Counted from the first letter of the stretch, positions 9,202-19,521 are shown. The stretch is 64,000 bases of DNA from an uncultured Parabacteroides sp. (GCA_934725305.1 CAKVBA010000002.1:1-64000); one strand, 5' to 3'. The notes: a model not told the origin generated them from the letters alone. Numbers and translations are program-made.

Positions 9202-9714
9202 TCAAAGTCCGTTTTCAGGCAATGGATCATAAGACAGGCAAACAACTCGGTTTTCCCGAAGCGATGCCTGCACATCAATGATCCGCTGATTACTACTTCC
9301 TCTGAAATAGAGGCTGGTATCTCGCAGCTCCTGCTCAAAACGACCATCAACCAACACATCCAGATAAGGCAACATAGCTGCCTGCTTGGGATGTTGCACG
9401 ATAGTCTCAAAGGCAAAACCGGTATAGCACCAAATGGTCTTATGGCTACGTTCCTTAATCGCCTTGGCCAGTTCAGTAAAGCCTTCGGGTTGATACATCG
9501 GATCACCACCACTAAAGGTAACATTGGCAAACTCATCGGCCAATATCTTATCCAACAGCTCTTCGGTTGTCACCCAATGTCCCTTATGAATATCCCACGA
9601 CTCCGGATTATGACAACCAGAACACTGATTGGGACAACCGGCTGCATAAACAGAGGTCCGGAAACCCGGACCATCTACTGTTGTATCTTCTATAATATCT
9701 AAAACAGATAACAT
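9202..9714 (-). CDS. nrdG: Anaerobic ribonucleotide reductase activating protein (radical SAM)
   Basis: Generates the glycyl radical on NrdD using S-adenosylmethionine and a 4Fe-4S cluster. The cluster ligands are the CX3CX2C motif CPNQCSGC near residue 28, followed by the family's GGDP motif (SGGDPMY). It is 170 residues, normal for NrdG. The longest frame starts with TTG at 9723; ATG at 9714, giving MLSVLDIIEDTTVDGPG, fits the family. It follows nrdD by 20 bases and is co-transcribed with it. Confidence 0.95.
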   Translation of the reverse strand: MLSVLDIIEDTTVDGPGFRTSVYAAGCPNQCSGCHNPESWDIHKGHWVTTEELLDKILADEFANVTFSGGDPMYQPEGFTELAKAIKERSHKTIWCYTGFAFETIVQHPKQAAMLPYLDVLVDGRFEQELRDTSLYFRGSSNQRIIDVQASLRENRVVCLSYDPLPENGL

Positions 9715-9734
9715 GATAACCAACGCTCCAAGGT

Positions 9735-11942
9735 TTAATTGTGCGTTACACGATCGTTCAGTTCAGCCAACTTAGCCTGGTTCCATCTGTCTGTAGTTCC
9801 TACCAGATAACCGGTGATACGCTGCAACTTATCCAGATGAGTGCTTCCACATTTCGGACAGACTTCCAAATGAGTCGCTGCATCTTCATAGCCACATTCC
9901 ATACAACGATTGCGGTTATGATTAACCGATCCATAACCAATATTATAACGGTCCATCATATCGACCACCTGCATGATTACTTCCGGATTGTGTGTAGCAT
10001 CGCCATCCATCTCTACATAGAAAATATGTCCACCACGAGTCAAATCATGATAAGGAGCCTCCACTTCTGCTTTATGACGTGCACTACACTTATAATAGAC
10101 CGGCACATGATTAGAGTTGGTATAATAGTCACGATCTGTAATGCCCGGCAACACACCAAAGCTCTTACGGTCGCGCAAGGTAAATTTACCCGACAAACCC
10201 TCGGCCGGCGTAGCCAATACACTATAGTTATGTTGATACATTTCAGAATACTGGTTCGCGCGATCGCGCATATAAGAAACAATCTTAAGACCTAAACGCT
10301 GAGATTCCTCATCCTCACCATGATGTTTACCGGTAAGAGCCACCAGACACTCTGCCAGACCAATGAAGCCAATACCTAAGGTTCCTTGATTAATCACCGA
10401 AGCAATGGTGTCGGTTGGTTTCAGCTTTTCGCTACCCAGCCACAATGATGACATCAACAACGGGAACTGTTTAGCATAGGCCGTCTTTTGGAACTCCATA
10501 CGCTCATGCAACTGACGAGCTGTAAGATCCAACATATTATCCAACTTAGCAAAGAAGCGGGCAATACGTTCTTCGCGATTCTCGATAGACATACATTCAA
10601 TAGCGAGACGTACAATATTGATGGTAGAGAAAGATAAATTGCCACGACCGATAGAAGTCTTCGGTCCAAAGCGGTTTTCAAACACACGTGTACGGCATCC
10701 CATCGTAGCCACTTCATGCAAATAACGCTGAGGATCATCGGCGCGCCACTCTTCACTCTGATTAAAGGTGGCATCCAAGTTTAGGAAGTTCGGGAAGAAA
10801 CGACGAGCTGTCACCTTACAAGCCAACTGATACAAGTCATAATTGCGGTCTTCCGGCAGATAGCTCACGCCTCTCTTCTTTTTCCAAATCTGGATTGGGA
10901 AGATAGCCGTTTCACCGTTGCCCACACCACGATAAGTGCTCTTCAACAATTCACGAATGATGCAACGACCTTCAGCCGATGTGTCTGTACCATAATTTAT
11001 CGAACTAAACACCACCTGATTTCCTCCACGAGAATGGATGGTATTCATATTATGTATAAAGGCCTCCATAGACTGATGTACACGACTAACGGTACGATTC
11101 ATTGCATGCTGTACGATGCGGTCATCACCCTGCAAGCCATCCAACGGCCGATTCAAGAAATCATCCAGCTCTTTATTATAAAGATGTGAATAGTCTGCGC
11201 CGTTCAGACTTTCCAATGTCTTCACCTCTTCGATGTAGCTATTGCGCACATAGGGAGCCAAATAGAAGTCAAAAGCAGGAATTGCCTGACCACCGTGCAT
11301 CTCATTCTGAGCCGTTTCTAAAGAGATACATCCCAAAATACTGGCTGTTTCTATACGCTTGGCCGGACGAGATTCACCATGACCGGCAGAGAAGCCATTC
11401 TTCAAAATACGGTCCAGTGGATGTTGCACACAAGTCAAACTCTTGGTTGGATAATAATCCTTGTCATGGATATGCAGATAATTGCCAATAACAGCGGCCT
11501 TTGTCTCTTCACCCAGCAAATAGTCATCCACGAAGGGCTTGGTTGTTTCACTTGAGAACTTCATCATCATACCTGCCGGAGTATCGGCATTCATGTTGGC
11601 ATTCTCACGCGTCACATCATTCGATTTGATATTGATAATCTCCAAAAACATATCCCGTGTCTTAGCTTTACGGGCAATACTTCGCTGATTACGATAAGCA
11701 ATATATTTCTGTGCCACATCTTTGCGGCTACTATTCATCAACTCAAGTTCAACCGCATCCTGAATTGCTTCAACAGTCATCTGCGAATCACCTTTAAAAG
11801 AAATATGGTCAGTTATCTGACGGATCAGTTGCCGGTCTTCTCCTATTTCAGTATGAAGCATCGCTTTGCGGATCGCAGTGGCTATCTTCTCTTCATTGAA
11901 GCCAACAATGCGTCCATCCCTTTTTACTACTGTTTGAATCAT
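9735..11942 (-). CDS. nrdD: Anaerobic (class III) ribonucleoside-triphosphate reductase
   Basis: Reduces NTPs to dNTPs without oxygen using a glycyl radical and formate. The 735 residues hold an N-terminal ATP-cone allosteric domain (about 3-93), the ten-stranded barrel, a C-terminal zinc site (CMECGY and CPKCG) and the radical loop RITGYL with the radical Gly at 711. ATG at 11942 gives a canonical N-terminus (MIQTVVKRDGRIVGFNEEKI). First gene of nrdD-nrdG. Its -7 element (11982-11989) and a strong inverted repeat at 12003-12027 suggest control at transcription. An aerobic class I enzyme, if present, lies outside the window. Confidence 0.97.
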   Translation of the reverse strand: MIQTVVKRDGRIVGFNEEKIATAIRKAMLHTEIGEDRQLIRQITDHISFKGDSQMTVEAIQDAVELELMNSSRKDVAQKYIAYRNQRSIARKAKTRDMFLEIINIKSNDVTRENANMNADTPAGMMMKFSSETTKPFVDDYLLGEETKAAVIGNYLHIHDKDYYPTKSLTCVQHPLDRILKNGFSAGHGESRPAKRIETASILGCISLETAQNEMHGGQAIPAFDFYLAPYVRNSYIEEVKTLESLNGADYSHLYNKELDDFLNRPLDGLQGDDRIVQHAMNRTVSRVHQSMEAFIHNMNTIHSRGGNQVVFSSINYGTDTSAEGRCIIRELLKSTYRGVGNGETAIFPIQIWKKKRGVSYLPEDRNYDLYQLACKVTARRFFPNFLNLDATFNQSEEWRADDPQRYLHEVATMGCRTRVFENRFGPKTSIGRGNLSFSTINIVRLAIECMSIENREERIARFFAKLDNMLDLTARQLHERMEFQKTAYAKQFPLLMSSLWLGSEKLKPTDTIASVINQGTLGIGFIGLAECLVALTGKHHGEDEESQRLGLKIVSYMRDRANQYSEMYQHNYSVLATPAEGLSGKFTLRDRKSFGVLPGITDRDYYTNSNHVPVYYKCSARHKAEVEAPYHDLTRGGHIFYVEMDGDATHNPEVIMQVVDMMDRYNIGYGSVNHNRNRCMECGYEDAATHLEVCPKCGSTHLDKLQRITGYLVGTTDRWNQAKLAELNDRVTHN

Positions 11943-12265
11943 GTTTACACGAGTTATTTATAGTATTACTTTTTTCTTGCACAAATATACATCTACGCTT
12001 ATAATGTTTTCCATTTTGGAAAACATTTAACAAGTTAAAATATATTAATCATATAATATTCAACGGATGCAAAATCATTTTGGAAAACTTCATAAAATCA
12101 TTGTTCTTCAAAATAAAAAACAGGTACACAAAAACAGCACCTCAACAACCCGAAAACAACCTTACAAAAAGGTAATAAAGAGGAAAGATCCTAAAGAAAG
12201 AAGTGATATGATATATTATTCCTATATTTGTACATAATCGTCAACAAAAAGCGAAACATAAATCC
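11943..12265. promoter_or_regulatory. Divergent regulatory region nrdD / tamB
   Basis: This 323-base A+T-rich gap holds the minus-strand -7 element of nrdD (TATATTTG at 11982-11989) and a perfect inverted repeat (12003-12027), placed where the nrdD -33 element would be expected. It also holds a second copy of one half of that repeat at 12076-12088 and the plus-strand -7 element TATATTTG (12223-12230) for tamB. No coding frame is supported. Confidence 0.6.
12003..12027. promoter_or_regulatory. Candidate operator upstream of nrdD
   Basis: Perfect 10-base arms AATGTTTTCC (12003-12012) and GGAAAACATT (12018-12027) flank a 5-base centre. The 13-mer CATTTTGGAAAAC at 12012-12024 recurs at 12076-12088. 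The position relative to the -7 element is that of a site for a transcription factor. Which factor is unknown. Confidence 0.5.
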
Positions 12266-15200
12266 ATGATGGATATAGTGAACGAGCCGACAAAAGAAAA
12301 TATTAGAAAGTGGTTTAAGAGGATTAGCATCGCATGCCTGGTTCCGGTAGTATTGATTCTATTGGTCTCTATCCTATTATATATACCCACTTTCCAAGAC
12401 TTTGCCATACGCAAAGCAACGGCCTATGCCAGTGAGACGACAGGAATGCAAATTGGTATTCAACAGATACGACTCTCCTTTCCGTTGGACTTGACCGTGC
12501 GAGGTGTCGAAGTGATGTCTTCCTCTGCTGATACTCTATTGATGGTAAAAGAGGCTAAAATACGTGTAAAGCCCGCTCCCTTGCTACACAAACAGGTTCT
12601 TGTCGAAGCCATCAGCTTGAAAGGAATGAAGGCAAACACCCGACAAATGTTCGATGGAATAGAGATTATTGGTGAATTAGGACAGTTCCATGCCAAAGCG
12701 GACCGCATCAACCTGGACAAAGAGCAGGCTACCTTTAACACCGTAGCCCTTTCGAATACCGCTCTCACCTTGATTCTAACGGATAGCCAGAAGGTGGAAG
12801 AGACCGACACAGTTCCGGTAAATTGGTTGATCAATCTGGAAAAGATCACCCTCAACCAAGTGTCACTCGCCCTGCAAATGCCCGATGACTCCCTACGCAT
12901 AAGCAGTAATATAAACAAAGCGACCCTATTGGCCGGATCGGTCGATCTGGGTAAAGAGCGTTATGGCGCCACTCGATTGAGTCTTTTAGGCGCAACCTTG
13001 AACTATGACAGCGGATACAATGCACCGACAGAGGGATTAGATCTCTCACACATAGCATTATCCAATATAAACACCTCTCTTTCCTCCTTACGATACGCCG
13101 GCAAAGAGATGGCTATCAAAATGGATTCGCTCAACGCCGAAGAGCGTTCCGGCTTGAAGATTTTATCAATGACAGGCACCGTGCGAAGCGATGGTAAGAC
13201 CTTGAGAGCACCGGAACTGCAACTGAAGAGTGAAGACTCAGAACTACGCTTATCGGCAGAGATTCCTTGGTCTTCCTTAAAGGAACAGAAGGCTAAAGAC
13301 CACATGGCTATCAATCTGATTGGTTCTATTGGCAAGAAAGACCTGCTGACGGCCGCAGGCAAACTCCCGGAAGATTTTATCGACGCCTATCCCAACAAAC
13401 CTCTGTTGCTGACGGCCTCTGTTTCCGGCAATATGGACCAACTGAAGATGCAGCCTTTTGTTATTGAAGTGCCAGGAGCCGTTAAGTTGGAAGCCTCCGG
13501 ACAGATGGAAGCGGTGATGGATAGCATCCGCCGCTCCGGAGAGATGAAGTTGTCCATGAAAACCGGCAAGTTGGGTTTTATGCTTAAACTTATGGATGCT
13601 AATAACCGCGACCGTTACCTCATTCCCGAAGGTGTGACTCTGTCCGGATTAGCCACTTTGGCTCATCGGAAATATCATACAGAGATGAAGATGGAGCATT
13701 TAGCCGGACAGATACGACTGAATGGAGACTTTGACCAAACGGCGATGAACTATCAGGCCTCTTTGGAAATAGACAGCTTGATTCCCACTCACTTCATGCC
13801 CAAAGATTCACTCTATTGGCTGACTGCCGCCCTTCGGATAGAGGGAAAAGGTATATCTCCTTTCGACTCAGCCACACATGCCTCTCTGCAAGGTAAGATT
13901 GCCGATATACGCTTTGGAACAGCTTCTGTCTCAGGTATTCAATTGGATGGATCTCTTAAGAATCATCTGCTACAGATAGACCTGAAGAGCCAGTATCCAT
14001 TAGCGAAGTTTGATATGTCACTCAACGCTTCTCTCTACGAAAAGAACATCAAAGGCATGCTGATTGCAGACGTTACGCATGCCGATCTGCACCGAATGAA
14101 TTTGGTTGATAAACCCTTTTCCACCTCGTTCCAACTCTTCGCCGAAGCGGAGAGCGATACGGGCGATAACAACAAAGTGGATATCTCCTTAGGTAACTGG
14201 GAAATTGAGACAGCCAAAGGTGTTTTCCGCCCAAAGATGCTGACACTGCAAGCTCTGACCGATCCGGATACAACCCGCGTATCGTTTCATGCCGGAGATT
14301 TAGGTATCGTATTGACCGGCAATGCCTGCGTCCATGAGCTAACGGACAAATTGACGCTGATTTCAGATGACATCACCCGCCAATTTAACCAAGACTCTAT
14401 GGTCAATCTGAACCTCCTGCGCCCGCTTCTGCCCGAAATGCACCTGAAAGTAGCAGCCGGACAGGATAATCCCATCTACAATTATCTGCAAAACTATTAT
14501 ATAGACTTCGAAGATTTAACCTTGAATGCCTATACTTCTCCTACTGATGGTATGCGTATGGAGGCTTCGGTTTATCAGCTGGCTCGCGACACGATGCTGC
14601 TCGACACTATCCGGGCCGGGATTTATCAAGACACGCTGGGTCTGCTCTACAATGCTCAGATCATTAAGAATCGATTCCGCAAACAGAAGCCCTTCTTCGC
14701 CGGATTGGAAGGGGCTTTCCGTCATGGATATGGTGATGCACGTCTTTCGCTGAAAGATGGAAAGGGAACAACTGGATTGTTGTTGGGAATTCGGGCCGAT
14801 AAGATTGAACAGGGAGTGAAAATAAAGCTCTTCCCCAATAATCCGATCATTGCCTTCCAGCCCTTTACGCTGAATGAAGAGAATCATATTACGATACACA
14901 ATGCCAAGGATATCTCTGCCGACCTGCGACTGACGGGTAAAGAGAATGCCTCTTTATGGATCCATTCGGAAGAGGAAGATCAAGAGAACGAAGAGGTTCA
15001 TGTGGAATTGAGCCAAATCAACTTAGCCATTATATCCAATGCGCTCAGCTATATGCCTGCGCTCAAAGGCATCTTGAATGCAGACTTCAAGTATGCTCCT
15101 TCAGATTCTTCTTATATGGTGGTCAGCGATATAAGTATCGACGATCTCTACTACGAACGGGAACGAGTGGGCGAACTGCAGTTTAACGGCGTCTATCTGC

Positions 15201-16918
15201 CTTTGGAACAGGGAAGTCATCAGGTGGATATGCACCTCTTTCACGACCGTAACGAGATCAGTTATCTGACCGCCTTCTACCAATCGGCCGAACGAAACCG
15301 TCCGGACCGAATCGAAGGGAATATTGCCTTTACCCATCTGCCACTCTCTATGCTCAACGCCTTTATCCCGGATGATATGGCCAAGCTGCACGGTGATCTG
15401 GATGGCGAAATGACCATTGAAGGTAGTAGTGATGCGCCCAAGAGCAACGGTTATCTGAAGTTAGACACCGCCTCTGTATATATCGGCGCTGCCGGATCTT
15501 CTTTCCGCTTCGACGACAAGACGGTGAAGGTGAAAAACAACCGACTGTTGTTTGACCACTATCAGCTCTTTGCCTACGGGAAAAATCCGTTTGTGATGGA
15601 TGGAGAGATCGATTTCAACAATCTGTCCAGCATGACTGCCAACCTGAAGATGAAGGCTTCGAACCTGCAGCTTTTAAATGTCAAGCGCAATCAGGAAAGT
15701 CTTATCTATGGTAAGCTGTTTGTAAACCTCAATTCCACCGTAAGAGGGCCGCTCGAAGCATTGACCATGCGTGGCGATTTGCAGCTGTTAGGAGGAACCA
15801 ACATGACCTATATCTTGAAAGATTCTCCCTTGACGGTGCAAGACCGTATATCAGATATGGTAAACTTCACCTCCTTTGCCGACACCGTGCGTCGCAAAAC
15901 GCCGCGCAAACCTCCGTTACCATTGGGCGGCATGGATATGCTGATGACGATCCGCATCGATCCGGCTGTGCGAATGAGCGTTGATCTGACGCCCGACCAA
16001 TCGAGTCGTGTCAATTTGGAAGGCGGAGGCGATCTTTCTTTCCAATATACACCGCAAGGCGACATGCTGTTGAATGGACGTTATACGCTATCTGGCGGTA
16101 ATGTAAAATACACTATGCCGGTTATTCCTCTGAAAGAGTTTTCAATCCGCGATGGCAGCTACATACAATGGACCGGCAATCCTATGAATCCGACACTCAA
16201 TTTGACGGCAACCGAACGGATTCGATCTTCTGTCAACATTCAAGGGTCGCCACGTTCTGTCAACTTTGATGTGGGCATCGAACTGAAACAACGATTGGAG
16301 AACTTAGGCCTGAACTTCACCCTATCGGCTCCGGAAGATATGTCGATGCAGGATGAGCTGAACGCCAAAGGGCCAGAAGAACGGGCCAAATTGGCTGTGA
16401 GTATGCTGGTTACCGGCATGTATCTGGGAAACAGCTCGAACGGCAAGGTCAATGTCAATATGGGCGATGCCTTGAGTAACTTCCTGCAGAACGAGATCAA
16501 CAACATTGCAGGCAGTGCACTGAAGACGGTAGATATCTCCTTCGGCATGGAGACCTATGATGAAAATGACGACCAAGGAGGCGGTTCACGCACCGACTAC
16601 TCTTTCCGCTTTGCCAAACGGTTCTACAATGACCGTATCCGTGTGGTATTAGGCGGACGCATATCGACCGGAGAAAATATCAACAATGGTCAGGCACAAC
16701 CTTTTATCGATAATGTCTCTGTGGAATACCGACTCGACAACAGCGGATCACGCTACATCAAACTGTTCCACAACAAGAATTATGAGAGTCTGCTCGAAGG
16801 TGAGATTATCGAGACCGGAGCCGGTGTGGTATTACGCAAGAAGATGATGCGATTACGCGAACTGTTCAACTTCCGGAAAAAGAAAGTGGCACCTATTAAC
16901 GAAGATAAAGAGGAATGA
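12266..16918 (+). CDS. tamB: TamB-type inner-membrane-anchored translocation/assembly protein
   Basis: At 1550 residues this is a very large periplasm-spanning protein: one N-terminal membrane anchor (about 22-42), a long beta-rich AsmA-like body, and the conserved TamB C-terminal domain (about 1180-1530, with the glycine-rich GNVKYTMP and GGDLSFQY strands). The family forms a hydrophobic groove that bridges the inner and outer membranes, aiding outer-membrane protein insertion and phospholipid transport. The stop overlaps the next start by ATGA, so it is translationally coupled to tamL, its expected outer-membrane partner. Two adjacent ATG codons start it; the first is used. Confidence 0.93.
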   Translation: MMDIVNEPTKENIRKWFKRISIACLVPVVLILLVSILLYIPTFQDFAIRKATAYASETTGMQIGIQQIRLSFPLDLTVRGVEVMSSSADTLLMVKEAKIRVKPAPLLHKQVLVEAISLKGMKANTRQMFDGIEIIGELGQFHAKADRINLDKEQATFNTVALSNTALTLILTDSQKVEETDTVPVNWLINLEKITLNQVSLALQMPDDSLRISSNINKATLLAGSVDLGKERYGATRLSLLGATLNYDSGYNAPTEGLDLSHIALSNINTSLSSLRYAGKEMAIKMDSLNAEERSGLKILSMTGTVRSDGKTLRAPELQLKSEDSELRLSAEIPWSSLKEQKAKDHMAINLIGSIGKKDLLTAAGKLPEDFIDAYPNKPLLLTASVSGNMDQLKMQPFVIEVPGAVKLEASGQMEAVMDSIRRSGEMKLSMKTGKLGFMLKLMDANNRDRYLIPEGVTLSGLATLAHRKYHTEMKMEHLAGQIRLNGDFDQTAMNYQASLEIDSLIPTHFMPKDSLYWLTAALRIEGKGISPFDSATHASLQGKIADIRFGTASVSGIQLDGSLKNHLLQIDLKSQYPLAKFDMSLNASLYEKNIKGMLIADVTHADLHRMNLVDKPFSTSFQLFAEAESDTGDNNKVDISLGNWEIETAKGVFRPKMLTLQALTDPDTTRVSFHAGDLGIVLTGNACVHELTDKLTLISDDITRQFNQDSMVNLNLLRPLLPEMHLKVAAGQDNPIYNYLQNYYIDFEDLTLNAYTSPTDGMRMEASVYQLARDTMLLDTIRAGIYQDTLGLLYNAQIIKNRFRKQKPFFAGLEGAFRHGYGDARLSLKDGKGTTGLLLGIRADKIEQGVKIKLFPNNPIIAFQPFTLNEENHITIHNAKDISADLRLTGKENASLWIHSEEEDQENEEVHVELSQINLAIISNALSYMPALKGILNADFKYAPSDSSYMVVSDISIDDLYYERERVGELQFNGVYLPLEQGSHQVDMHLFHDRNEISYLTAFYQSAERNRPDRIEGNIAFTHLPLSMLNAFIPDDMAKLHGDLDGEMTIEGSSDAPKSNGYLKLDTASVYIGAAGSSFRFDDKTVKVKNNRLLFDHYQLFAYGKNPFVMDGEIDFNNLSSMTANLKMKASNLQLLNVKRNQESLIYGKLFVNLNSTVRGPLEALTMRGDLQLLGGTNMTYILKDSPLTVQDRISDMVNFTSFADTVRRKTPRKPPLPLGGMDMLMTIRIDPAVRMSVDLTPDQSSRVNLEGGGDLSFQYTPQGDMLLNGRYTLSGGNVKYTMPVIPLKEFSIRDGSYIQWTGNPMNPTLNLTATERIRSSVNIQGSPRSVNFDVGIELKQRLENLGLNFTLSAPEDMSMQDELNAKGPEERAKLAVSMLVTGMYLGNSSNGKVNVNMGDALSNFLQNEINNIAGSALKTVDISFGMETYDENDDQGGGSRTDYSFRFAKRFYNDRIRVVLGGRISTGENINNGQAQPFIDNVSVEYRLDNSGSRYIKLFHNKNYESLLEGEIIETGAGVVLRKKMMRLRELFNFRKKKVAPINEDKEE

Positions 16919-19239
16919 AAGATACGATAAACAACATTACGCTATATATAATATATATGTGTGTCGGCTGCCTTTGGGCAGGCTGCTCCACAACGAAAAA
17001 CCTGCCAGAAGGCGAGGTGCTCTATACCGGCATCAAGCAGATTACGGTGACGGAAAAGGATAAGAGTCCGGCCGGAATAGCTGCCCTCGAAGAGGTGGAA
17101 GCGGCTTTGGAATATGCGCCGAACAATGCCCTGCTGGGTAGTTCTTCATTGCGCACACCATTGCCCTTTGGCCTTTGGATCTACAATGCCTTTGTGAACA
17201 AACAAGGCAAGATCGGCCAGTGGATCTTTGATAAATTAGCCGCCAAACCGGTTTTAATCAGTAATGTCAACCCCGATGTACGTATCAAGGTGGGACAAAA
17301 CCTACTGCGCGAATATGGCTACTTTGATGGATCCACCTCGTTCGAGATGATCCCGGATGCTAAAAATCCGCGCAAGGCGAAGCTGAACTATCAGATCACG
17401 ATGGGACATCCTTTCACCTACGACAGCATCCAATATCGCCATATCCGTCATCAGGCAGATTCGCTGATTGAGACGGATATCGACAAACGCCTGATCAAAA
17501 AGGGAGATAACTTCAACGTCGTACAGCTCCAAGCTGAGCGCGAACGTATTGCCCTATTGCTAAGGAACAATGGCTATTACTATTTCCGCCCCGACTTTAT
17601 CACTTATCAGGCCGACACATTGATCACGCCGGGCAAAGTGGCTCTACGAGTTATGCCCAAGCACGAACTACCACAAAACGCACTGCGTGCCTGGAAACTG
17701 GGCGATATATCGGTTTGGCTTAATGGCTATAACAATGAAGCTCCTACCGATTCGGTCTGCTATAAAGATTTAACGATCCATTACGAAGGCAAATTGCGGG
17801 TTCGCCCGGCTGTACTTTATAAACGTCTCCTCTTCAAACCGGGTGATATTTATTCTCAGGCCCAACAGGAAAAGACACAAACCGCTTTATCCCGATTGGG
17901 TATTTTCCGCTATGCTGAAATGCAATATACTCCACGCGACACCATGCATTGGCAAGACACATTGGACTTACGGATCAACACGGTCTATGACTTACCGCTG
18001 GATGGCGAGCTGGAGGTCAACTTCACTTCAAAGAGTAACGATCAGGTGGGACCGGGTGCAATTTTCAGTGTGACCAAGCGAAACGTCTTTGGCGGAGGCG
18101 AGACCTTTGGCGTAAAGCTACACGGTTCTTACGAATGGCAGACGGGCAATCGCATTGATGATGCCGGCTCCAAAATCAACAGCTACGAAATGGGCGTCAG
18201 TTCTACCCTGACTTTTCCCCGCATGCTGTTCCCAACATTCGGTAAATTAAACTTGAACTTCCCGGCCAACACCTCTTTCCGTATCTATGTAAACCAGATG
18301 AACCGCGCCCGCTTCTTCAAGCTGCTGGCATTTGGTGGCGATGCCTCTTACGAGTTTCAGCCATCAGCCACCAGTCATCACTCAATCACACCATTCCGCC
18401 TGACCTATAATCTGCTACAACGAACCACTCATCAGTTTGATAGCATCACCAGTGTTAATCAGGCACTGAAAAAGAGCTTGGAGAATCAGTTTATACCGGC
18501 AGTCAGCTACACCTATACTTATGATGACTCGCCTATCACTTATAAGGATCACCACCTTTGGTGGCAGCTCTCGGCTACACAGGCCGGCTTGGTAATGGAT
18601 GCTCTTTATACGCTGAGTGGCAAAGGCTTCAGCCAAGAAGACAAGAAACTGTTGGGCAACCACTTTGCCCAATTTATAAAGGGCACAGCAGAAGTGCGTT
18701 ACGACCGGCTCATTGGCAAATCGCAACATCTGGTTGGACGCATGATGCTGGGTGCAATCTACAGCTACGGTAATGCCCGTACTTCGCCCTACAACGAACA
18801 ATTCTATACAGGTGGAGCTAACAGCATCCGAGCCTTCACTATTCGAAGCATCGGACCGGGTCGTTTCTGTCCGAATCCCGATAATATCTATGGCTATATC
18901 GACCAGACCGGCGATCTGAAATTCGAAGCCAATCTGGAATATCGCTTCCCCATCTTAGGCGATCTGCATGGAGCCACTTTCCTGGATTGTGGCAACATCT
19001 GGCTACTACGTGCCGATCCCAATCGTCCGGAAGGCCAACTGAAATGGGGCCGCTTCTTCAGAGATTTGGCATTGGGCACAGGTGCAGGAATACGTTATGC
19101 TCTTCCCTTCTTGGTAGTGCGACTGGATATGGGTATCGGTTTGCATGTTCCCTATGATACAGGCAAAAAGGGCTATTACAACATTCCGAAGTTCAAAGAT
19201 GGCTTAGGCGTCCATTTGGCTATCGGCTATCCATTCTAA
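16915..19239 (+). CDS. tamL: TamL: lipidated TamA/BamA-type outer-membrane barrel
   Basis: An Omp85-superfamily protein of 774 residues. Instead of a plain signal peptide it has a lipobox, LWAGC, with Cys24 as the predicted lipidated residue, followed by the NLPEGEVLYTG segment seen in Bacteroidetes members. POTRA-like regions occupy about 35-400 and the 16-strand barrel about 400-774, ending in aromatic Phe as barrels do. The lipidated form is the Bacteroidetes version of TamA known as TamL. The 4-base overlap with tamB supports a single TamB-TamL machine. The presumed terminator is the dyad at 19284-19309. Confidence 0.9.
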   Translation: MKDTINNITLYIIYMCVGCLWAGCSTTKNLPEGEVLYTGIKQITVTEKDKSPAGIAALEEVEAALEYAPNNALLGSSSLRTPLPFGLWIYNAFVNKQGKIGQWIFDKLAAKPVLISNVNPDVRIKVGQNLLREYGYFDGSTSFEMIPDAKNPRKAKLNYQITMGHPFTYDSIQYRHIRHQADSLIETDIDKRLIKKGDNFNVVQLQAERERIALLLRNNGYYYFRPDFITYQADTLITPGKVALRVMPKHELPQNALRAWKLGDISVWLNGYNNEAPTDSVCYKDLTIHYEGKLRVRPAVLYKRLLFKPGDIYSQAQQEKTQTALSRLGIFRYAEMQYTPRDTMHWQDTLDLRINTVYDLPLDGELEVNFTSKSNDQVGPGAIFSVTKRNVFGGGETFGVKLHGSYEWQTGNRIDDAGSKINSYEMGVSSTLTFPRMLFPTFGKLNLNFPANTSFRIYVNQMNRARFFKLLAFGGDASYEFQPSATSHHSITPFRLTYNLLQRTTHQFDSITSVNQALKKSLENQFIPAVSYTYTYDDSPITYKDHHLWWQLSATQAGLVMDALYTLSGKGFSQEDKKLLGNHFAQFIKGTAEVRYDRLIGKSQHLVGRMMLGAIYSYGNARTSPYNEQFYTGGANSIRAFTIRSIGPGRFCPNPDNIYGYIDQTGDLKFEANLEYRFPILGDLHGATFLDCGNIWLLRADPNRPEGQLKWGRFFRDLALGTGAGIRYALPFLVVRLDMGIGLHVPYDTGKKGYYNIPKFKDGLGVHLAIGYPF

Positions 19240-19283
19240 GCCCCTTGTGTCTAATCCTTTTGTCCTAAATGTATAAACCATAT

Positions 19284-19309
19284 AGCCTAATCACAATTGT
19301 GATTAGGCT
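19284..19309. terminator. Perfect 26-bp palindrome after tamL
   Basis: The arms AGCCTAATCACAA and TTGTGATTAGGCT are exact complements with no spacer, 45 bases after the tamL stop. It may end the tamB-tamL transcript, but a T-run is lacking and its centre is also the first of the four CACA/TGTG dyads, so it may be a protein-binding site. Confidence 0.4.
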
Positions 19310-19370
19310 TATTCACATATTGTGCACAACTATACTCACATAATGTGATAAATCTTTTGCACACAATGTG
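19292..19370. repeat. Array of four CACA/TGTG dyads at 22-23 bp
   Basis: Dyads CACAATTGTG (19292), CACATATTGTG (19314), CACATAATGTG (19337) and CACACAATGTG (19360) begin 22, 23 and 23 bases apart. They end about 97 bases before the promoter of the tricorn protease gene. A factor bound to each would sit on nearly the same face of the helix, which suggests an operator array. This is inference. Confidence 0.6.
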
Positions 19371-19466
19371 ACAAAGCTATTTGCTCAATAAAGAGAGATG
19401 AATCTTACATCCAAGGAAGAAGAATAGACAACACCTAAAAAAGACTTGATTATCTGCATCTTTTCC

Positions 19467-19496
19467 TTGTAAAAACCAAACGAATCACTATATTTG
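19467..19496 (+). promoter_or_regulatory. Promoter for the tricorn protease gene
   Basis: TTG (19467-19469), a 19-base spacer and TATATTTG (19489-19496) match the Bacteroidetes consensus. The ATG is 25 bases downstream. Confidence 0.7.
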
Positions 19497-19521
19497 CTCA
19501 GAACCTTAAAAAGGAAATACT

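Noticed and set aside
19284..19370. Replication origin (DnaA boxes)
   Set aside because: TTATTCACA at 19308-19316 fits the DnaA consensus, but it is single, no dnaA or other origin genes are near, and the dyad spacing is better explained as a regulator array.
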